A stretch of 64,000 bases of DNA. Origin: Antedon mediterranea. Its lineage: Eukaryota; Echinodermata; Crinoidea; Comatulida; Antedonidae. Under the pieces are notes generated by a model. It was given only the letters and a program-made list of their open reading frames with translations. It was not told the origin of the DNA and did no database searches. Where the stretch lies: positions 26,667,001 through 26,731,000 of the forward strand of contig NC_092673.1 of the NCBI RefSeq assembly GCF_964355755.1, written 5' to 3'. Shown here piece by piece: positions 57,889 through 64,000 of the stretch. Each line of letters opens with the position of its first letter. Positions within the stretch are counted from its first letter, which is position 1. A program made the position numbers and the translations under genes.

Positions 57889-60800
57889 CTGTAATTAGTC
57901 AAAATATCTGGTTATCTTTCATCAAATTTGCATAATATTTATTTAGAACAGATACCAGTACTCTCACAAAGGCACGTTAAAGTTTGAAATTTGAGATACG
58001 TACCAATATTTTCAAGTAGTGCCGCTAGAAGTTCTTGAGCGTCCTCTAGACTGGACTTTGCCATCTTGGTAGTCGCCTCTGCACTGTTAGCTTTAGCAAG
58101 GGCCTGTGAAAATGCAAAAATTACATTAAAGTACTTTCCGTGTGTCATAAATGATGGAATTCATAATGCCTGGTGTCACACTACCATAACATAATGACTA
58201 GAAATTTGTATTTGTTTTAGTTCCAATGAACCACTACTTTTTAGAATTTAAGGAACTTACAATGTTTCAAATTAAATTGGTCTAGGTAAAATAAAAACTG
58301 ACGTAGAATTTTAAGAAAATAACATAAGACAAAATTTAATATTAAAAAAAACGAAAAAAAGTGTGCATAAGGAGGCTAAAATAGGTTTTAAAAGGTTTAA
58401 AGAAAAGGCAAAATAGGCATACAAATCATTGAATAGAATTCAAATAATAAAATAGATTAAAAAGTAAATTCCCTATTTAAATTAATTGACCATTACAAAG
58501 ATTATTACCAGTGGTTACTCATCTAATTAAATTTTATAATTTACGATAGATGACGGTTGTCATTGGCGAGTTAAAATGGTCAAGTGGTTAAGGCAGAGGC
58601 GTTTACCATACCTAAAGAGCCAAAAATATTGGCATGGGTTCGAGGCCGACTAGATCCTAGTTCTGGTGGTAAAACAAGTCTTCTCGTTTAAGAATTATAA
58701 AACGTATGTCCAGTGTACACAATTTACCAGTGTGCACTTTAAAGAACCCAGTTCATCATTCGAGATGAATAGAGGGTTACCCTGGTGAACTGGTTCACAA
58801 AATAGCCCCTGTATCAGGGAGATTACCACCTATCTGTAATTAATTTACTATTGGTAATCCATTTGTGCCTAAAATAAAATAAAATGCATCATTGAAACTT
58901 ACTTCAGCAGCTAGTTGTTCGTCAGAATCTGCTTGATCTTCCAGTGCCTTTAATTGATCTTTGACCTCTTGTACTTCTCCCTCTAGTCGTACTGCCGTAC
59001 CTTGAAGATCTAATGCTTCGTAAAACGTTTGGTTTGCCTCATCTTTTATTTTCTTTGCCTCCTATTGCAAAAAATATACATAAGTTGAATAGATGACCTG
59101 ACCTGACACACATTGACCCGACTTCTATATGAAACCCCATACATTACAATATATAGTTCTAAGAGTGTAAAGGGAGGTCAGATAATACACCACATGATAC
59201 AAGTATAAATAACAGTAATATTTTTAAAGATATATTTTCATCCTGAAAAAATTAATTGTTTTAATTTTTTTGTTTAATAAGCCATTTATTTTTTTTCATT
59301 TTATAAGTGAAGACATTATTTTTTGGTTTTTTTTTACGGATTAAAACTGCAAAATAGCATATTCAATGGTTTTTTTATCTTCATTGTTCATTTTGGGGGA
59401 CAATACATAATATCACAAATAAAAATATTCAAATACAGATTAATGTGCTAAAATTAAACATTGCTGATTATTAAAAATGGAAAACAAACAATGGTACATA
59501 CTTCTGAAGCCATTGTGGCAATATCGAGTGCTTCATCCGCGATCTTTCTTGCATTAATGGCATCTTCTTTTGCAGCATCAACAGCTGCCTTGGCATCATT
59601 TGCGGTATTGTTTGCTTCGCTGATGGTTTGCTCAATGTCTGGTAACTCACGTAGAGCAACTTCTGCGTCTTTCTTACTGGCTTCAACTTGGTCATCAAAA
59701 ACTTTAAAACAACACTTACTTCAATCAATCTCATTTATTTTTATATTAAGCATTACAACGTACTGTAGAACTGTTTGGTTGCCACTCAAACAGGACAATG
59801 AAGTAGGCTCAATGCATGTGAGTTGACCAACCACAAACGACCGATTATGTATCACATCGTGATTGGTCAAATTGCATGGATAGTCATCAAACATCTATAT
59901 CCCCTTGTTTTTGTAAGTAAGTTGGTCCCTGAATAGGGCTGCAGCATTTCATAAATAGGGGTGTTCCAAAGGAGGGGTCTTATTGTAATACAAAACTACT
60001 ACTACTTTTTGCGCTAAGCAGAATTATGTATGATTTTTTCAGTATTACCAACCTTTCAGGGTATCTCTTGTCTGTTCAGCATCTTCTAGGGCCTTATCCG
60101 CATCTTTCTTCGCTTGTTCTGCATCAGCTTTGTGGCTATCAACAGTGGCCAAGAGTCTATCTGTTTCCTGTAATGAAATGAATACTATGTTATATAAATA
60201 TTTTATTGCTATGGTCCATTTTAATTTCTATTAACAGTGTTTTGGCTGAGTGCCCCTCTGCCCACCCACTCAGCCTCTGAGAACATGCATAACATGGACA
60301 CTGGGTGTGCATTCCTTTCTGGTCTCAAATATATAAAACATGTTATCAATATACTAAAACAAAATTTAAAAACCTGTTGTAGTCGTCTCTTTTCATCCAA
60401 TAGACCTCTTCCTTCTTTTGATTTTTCTTCTACATCAGTCAACAACATCTGGTTATCGTTAATCAATGCATTAGCTTCATCTTGTATTCTTTTGGCCTAC
60501 AAAAAATACAATTTATGAATGTAAAATTCAAGGAGGGAAATTTTTTGCACCGTGCTTTTAGGCAGTTATATTTAAGTGGATTGAAGCATTAGGAAACTTG
60601 TATCATACCGAAGCTATAGTACTAAGGCTGAAAAAATGTCTTTACCATTCCTGGCAAAGGTACATTCACATTTGTGGAAGACAGCAGCATTTTGTTGAAT
60701 ATAATAATGGAAAATCATATTAAAGAATTCAAAGGGGCGAAACATAACAAGTATGAATGCAGCTCTGGTTGATTAAATACCTCTGTAATGATGTCTGTAG

Positions 60801-63576
60801 CATTTTTCGACATGGCGTCAGTGTCAAAGGATGGAAGTGGTTTCTGAGCTTCGTTAAGCAGGTTAGTGCTCTCGTCGTGAGCATCCTGGGCACTCATCAA
60901 TGCTTCAGAAGCAACGCGTTCTGCCTCGTCAGCTAACGATTCAACATCAGTATACCTGAAAAACAAATGATTTTGGTTGAGAAGATAGATCAAAAAGTAA
61001 AAGCTCTGTACAATGGGCATGCATATATACACATATCGTCAGCAACACCACGAAGAGACACTAACCATGCAGCTGTTTGATATAAACAAGTGCTTTGGGG
61101 AGAAAAAATGTGGTTTAGTAGAGAGTTTTATATGCCTGTAAAGCTAGACAATTAAGCTAAAGGTGTAAATTTATTGTAATCTTGTTAATAAATGAACTAG
61201 TATGTTAAGGCTAATAATATTGTCTTGTGTGAAAATGCAAAATCCAATTCATAACGTAATGTCTAGCCACGTTAGTATTACTCTGTGGCGTCACCGACAA
61301 TATATCTGTATTGTCATATATTTACCAAAACATTCAAACTATAATAATTGGAGTAGAAATGGTAGCTATCAACACTAATTAGTGTGTAGGGAGAAGAAGG
61401 GTGTTGGGTTGGAGCCGGTATCTTTTCTATTATTGTCATATACACCAAATAAAACAAAATGGCTACCTGGTTTCTAAGTCGTTGACTTTTGGTTCAATGT
61501 AGTCAAGATCTTCAATTCCGTTCACCACATCCAAAGCATCATTTGACGTTTTAAGGGCTTCATCTGCCGTTATTGCGATTGCATCTGCACTATTTTCTAA
61601 CCTATAATGAAACAAACAAAGCTATGATATAAAACAGTGTCTAATATCTTGGAAGGGTGTTTTTTCTGTTCTCTCCCCTCAGAGGGGCCTGCTAGGAACA
61701 AAATTACACTTTAAACAAATTTGATCCTAAACTTCTAGCTATTCAAGTATAAATTGTGATTACGATTAATTTGTGATTATGATTAATTTACAATAACTTG
61801 AAATGCTCTGTCACTAATAGTGATTTAACCAATCACAAGCGATGGATTATTCAATCGGTTGTCATTGGTCAACTTGCTTATGTTGCGTTTACATCCTTGC
61901 GTTACGTCCTAGTGGGACTCAAGCTTAGACAAGATTAATCATACGGATATGTATATTCATCAAAATGGTATTATGTTTAGAAAGAGATAAATCTAATTCA
62001 CTGGATTATTAATTGAGAAATCATACCGATCAGCAGCAGCAGTGGCTCTGAAAGTGAGTTCCTTCATTTCACGTTGTTGCGCTGTACTGTTCTCGTTGGC
62101 TTGACGCAGCTTTTCAATTTCCTTGTCACCTTCGGTTTTCAAGTAATCCTTTGCAGCGTTCAATGTTGCTTGTGCCCGATTTAGGATGCCTATTGTTTGT
62201 GAGATTGCTGTAAAAAGCAAAACATTAATAAATTATATATTAGGAAAAAGCTTTGTTTCATTTTGTTTATTTTTCACTCATTTAAATGCATTTAAACAAA
62301 CATACATATACAGTGTATAATATATGTGTGGAAGGAGGTCACAGTAAGTTCCTTGAACTTTAAGTCAAGTCCCCTTATCAGTAAAATAAAGTTCCCACCT
62401 GTCCGACTCAAATTTTGATTAAATTGCATATACAAATTTCTAAGAACCATAGCCCGGCATCACTATCTTGGAAACTACATATCTTATGAGACTAATTTTC
62501 TTTGTGGGTTTTTTTGACATAGTGGATCATATTTGTGGAATTTCGTCAAAATCAGAGTCAGGTGGGGAGCTCTAGTTTATTTGACACGAAATGACCCATT
62601 AATAAATTCTTCATAAGGCGTTTAAAGATAAATCAATGAGATAACAACTTGTTTAAGGGTTCTTTCACACCTGTTCCAGCATGGTTCCAGTCCGGCGCCG
62701 GCAAACAAAATCAAACGTCAATGTTTCATTTTCATGACACTCCACATGGCTATGCGCCAATCAATATTCATGAAGCCGCATGAAAACAAAACATTGACGT
62801 TCATTTGATTTGCCAGCTCCAGAAAGAGGGGTTGTTTTCGAATGTATTCTCTAAAAACTTCTCCACGTCACAATATTGGAATCATTTTAATTTTTGTATG
62901 ACCCATAGGGTACAAATTTTAAAAATTGGCTAGAAAACAATTGGGTATATATTATTATTCTCTTCTTACCTCCCTGAGCACTGTTGGTATCCTCATCAGC
63001 CTGGTTTTTGTTTCCTTCAATACGTTCAAGTTGCTCTCTAAGCTGCGCAATGGCCTCTTCTATCCCAGAAATATCAACTATAAATAATTCAATCATCTGT
63101 GTTATCACTTGTCACGAATGAAATTGAACCAATTTATTATACCATAATACCCATTGAAAACTTTAAAATTAGATCAACATAAAAGTAAAAAATCACATAT
63201 GGCCATCATTTTGAAATATACCGATGTTTCGGTTTCTGAGACTCAGCAGAAAATGAAATAGTATGGAACAGGCAACATATACGGCGTGGTGTTATTTACC
63301 TCACTGTAGATGACTTAAATGAAATCTAAATTCAACTTTACGATTATGTTAGGCCAAATTTGAACGACAACACCTGGATATTACCTGGGGCTTCCAGTTG
63401 TCTGGCATCTGCCAAGACTTTCTTCACTTCTTCGTCTAATTCCTTTAACCTCCTTTCAAATTCTTTATCATTGACCTCTGTAGGGTCAACTGTGCTAATC
63501 AGTTTTCGCAGCGTTTCCATGGCCTCTTCATGTTCTTTGACCTTATCAGCAACCAAGTTGTAACACTCTGGACAAT
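57620..63576 (-). CDS. LAMC1: Laminin gamma chain, 3' portion (11 exons; coiled coil to C-terminus)
   Basis: This is a subunit of the secreted laminin heterotrimer of basement membranes. Exons read from high to low coordinates: 63576-63385, 63077-62970, 62207-62027, 61601-61467, 60955-60781, 60496-60374, 60167-60053, 59701-59502, 59061-58903, 58103-58004, 57888-57620. All have GT-AG borders and the phases join without a break, giving about 584 residues. The first residues (DCPECYNLVADKV) match the end of the last LE module of gamma chains. The rest is heptad-rich coiled coil. The last exon holds LLENIGQLGDLDF (joined) and ends in SNCYNKV with a C-terminal cysteine, as in gamma chains that disulphide-bond to beta. 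As I recall, the vertebrate gamma-1 coiled-coil region is about 580 residues, so this part looks complete. The laminin N-terminal, LE and L4 domains must lie beyond 64000. Beta and alpha chains lack this tail. Which vertebrate paralogue (gamma 1, 2 or 3) it corresponds to is not decided here. Confidence 0.95.
58004..58103 (-). CDS. LAMC1: Laminin gamma coiled-coil exon
   Basis: Acceptor ttcacag and donor gtacgt flank 100 nt. It encodes ALAKANSAEATTKMAKSS and ends LLAALLENIG. The final glycine codon is completed in the last exon, giving LLENIGQLGDLDF across the splice. Confidence 0.92.
58571..58820 (+). mobile_element. tRNA-derived SINE copy 4 in laminin intron
   Basis: TGGTCAAGTGGTTAAGGCAG head, GGGTTCGAGGCC B box, TTCTGGTGGTAAAACAAGTC, GTGCACTTTAAAGAACCC. 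The 3' end is shorter than in copies 1 and 2. Confidence 0.78.
58903..59061 (-). CDS. LAMC1: Laminin gamma coiled-coil exon
   Basis: Acceptor caatag and donor gtaagt flank exactly 53 codons. It encodes EAKKIKDEANQTFYEALD and ends SDEQLAAE. It is comparable to the gamma-1 segment around TKAEAERTFAEVTDLDNEV. The intron after it carries a tRNA-derived SINE (about 58571-58820). Confidence 0.92.
59502..59701 (-). CDS. LAMC1: Laminin gamma coiled-coil exon
   Basis: Acceptor ttaaag and donor gtatgt flank 200 nt. It encodes FDDQVEASKKDAEVALRE and then LPDIEQTISEANNTA. This is a close match to the gamma-1 segment AEEALRKIPAINQTITEANE and is among the clearest family matches in the window. Confidence 0.95.
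59800..59885. mobile_element. Probable family-C related fragment in laminin intron
   Basis: TTGACCAACCACAAACGA and TCGTGATTGGTCAAATTGCA resemble the inner part of family C. Diverged, no termini. Confidence 0.35.
60053..60167 (-). CDS. LAMC1: Laminin gamma coiled-coil exon
   Basis: Acceptor attacag and donor gttggt flank 115 nt. It encodes ETDRLLATVDSHKADAEQ and ends EQTRDTLK, with a valine codon split across the next splice. It corresponds to the gamma-1 region TADQLLARADAAKALAEE. Confidence 0.92.
60374..60496 (-). CDS. LAMC1: Laminin gamma coiled-coil exon
   Basis: Acceptor ttgtag and donor gttttt flank exactly 41 codons. It encodes AKRIQDEANALINDNQML and ends KRRLQQ. The donor is weaker than its neighbours (gttttt), but the phase and the homology support it. 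Confidence 0.9.
60781..60955 (-). CDS. LAMC1: Laminin gamma coiled-coil exon
   Basis: Acceptor tttcag and donor gtattt flank 175 nt. It encodes YTDVESLADEAERVASEA and later KPLPSFDTDAMSKNATDI. The last part aligns by eye with the vertebrate gamma-1 stretch that begins AQLSPLDSETLENEANNI. Confidence 0.92.
61467..61601 (-). CDS. LAMC1: Laminin gamma coiled-coil exon
   Basis: Acceptor ttatag and donor gtagcc flank 135 nt. It encodes LENSADAIAITADEALKT and later LDYIEPKVNDLET. The terminal AG plus the next G makes an arginine, which confirms the phase. Confidence 0.91.
61812..61926. mobile_element. Family-C MITE fragment in laminin intron
   Basis: The right half shares AACCAATCACAAGCGATG, CTTGCGTTACGTCC and AGTGGGACTCAAGCTT with the 50941 copy. 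The left end is missing. Confidence 0.65.
62027..62207 (-). CDS. LAMC1: Laminin gamma coiled-coil exon
   Basis: Acceptor tttacag and donor gtatga flank 181 nt. It encodes ISQTIGILNRAQATLNAA and ends ...FRATAAADR across the splice. Alanine- and lysine-rich heptads are typical of laminin domain II/I. Confidence 0.92.
62653..62830. mobile_element. Family-B MITE in laminin intron, right end truncated
   Basis: TTAAGGGTTCTTTCACACCT then GTTCCAGCATGGTTCC at the left. The interior matches the 51675 copy (CAAACGTCAATGTTTC). The right terminal repeat is lost near CCAGCTCCAGAA. Confidence 0.68.
62970..63077 (-). CDS. LAMC1: Laminin gamma coiled-coil exon
   Basis: Acceptor ttatag and donor gtaaga flank 108 nt. 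It encodes ISGIEEAIAQLREQLERI, a heptad-rich helix. It joins in phase to the exons on both sides. A family-B MITE lies in the intron that follows it (toward 62207). Confidence 0.9.
63385..63576 (-). CDS. LAMC1: Laminin gamma exon: end of LE region and start of coiled coil
   Basis: Acceptor atatag at 63577 and donor gtaata after 63385. It starts with 2 nt of a split codon and ends with 1 nt. It encodes CPECYNLVADKVKEHEEA at the N-side, the junction between the last cysteine-rich module and the helical domain, then a charged helix (EFERRLKELDEEVKKVL). It is the most 5' laminin exon visible. Confidence 0.93.
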
Positions 63577-64000
63577 CTATATTTAGAAACCCAGAAATAT
63601 TATTGATTAATGAAAGTTACCAAGAATACTACTGTGTTTTGAGAGTAATTTTCATTGACTTTTCAGAAAGATAGGATGATGGGATAGTCAGTACTAGGTC
63701 AGGGGTTAAATTTACTTGTAGTACAGTATCTGTTGATAAAATCCAGTTGTACTTTAAATCATATTTTCTCTTGGTTTTTCACTTAAGTGCTTCTTAACTA
63801 CCTCGACTTAAGCAAAATTGTTGGTAAATACCAGTCCTGTATATTATAGAATGATTTGGTATTTATGATGATAATTTTAATAATAAAAGTGTAAAGGCCC
63901 TCGCTAATGCGGAATGCTTCACCGTTCTGGATTCTGCGAATTCTGCTTTCAAACTTAAGGTCAAGAAAGCCCTCCACATCACGTGGAGTAAACCTTCCTT

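Noticed and set aside
63895-64000. Open minus-strand stretch at the window edge as a further laminin exon
   Set aside because: It lacks the cysteine spacing of LE modules. More likely a repeat fragment; it cannot be judged without the next sequence.

Overview
This is an AT-rich animal (metazoan) nuclear genome segment: genes are split by GT-AG introns, and the sequence is dense with MITEs, tRNA-derived SINEs, LINE 3' tails and minisatellites. The genes and the repeat style suggest a marine invertebrate, possibly a deuterostome such as an echinoderm. The phylum is inference; no sequence here proves it. There are no bacterial-type operons, no CRISPR array and no rRNA or functional tRNA gene that I can see. 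All recognised genes lie on the minus strand, so they read from high to low coordinates. Layout: (1) 63576-57620 is the 3' part of a laminin gamma-chain gene. Eleven in-phase exons encode about 584 residues, from the last LE-type cysteines through the whole coiled coil to the C-terminal cysteine tail and stop. The 5' part lies beyond the window. (2) 55.7k-46.4k is a complete gene for a GPCPD1-like glycerophosphocholine phosphodiesterase. I traced sixteen coding exons (584 aa) with continuous phase, plus a probable non-coding first exon with a small upstream ORF, and a very short last exon followed by AATAAA. (3) 42.2k-34.1k holds the start of a GABA-B receptor 1-like class C GPCR gene: one signal-peptide/ligand-domain exon at 34087-34392 and two weaker candidate 5'UTR exons near 41.9k and 42.1k. 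Later exons were not found and may lie below 34 kb or outside the window. (4) 1-33.7k has no gene I can support. It is intronic or intergenic sequence filled with repeats. The repeat content is the most distinctive part of the window. It includes: a head-to-tail pair of 1528-bp Helitron-like units (11141-14328) with terminal hairpin plus CTAG and regularly spaced TGACGTCA palindromes; an 820-bp piggyBac-like element at TTAA (27704-28523) that interrupts a roughly 112-bp satellite, so the empty site is visible in neighbouring units; at least twelve copies of one TA-flanked MITE family; a MITE with 32-bp perfect inverted ends in a GPCPD1 intron; a 382-bp foldback element; a tRNA-derived SINE family with four copies; and a 2.3-kb 27/28-bp minisatellite (42.59-44.88k) between the GPCPD1 and GABA-B-like genes, whose long apparent ORFs are repeat artefacts. 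The three genes are functionally separate (basement membrane, phospholipid catabolism, neurotransmitter reception); their shared orientation shows neighbourhood, not a pathway.
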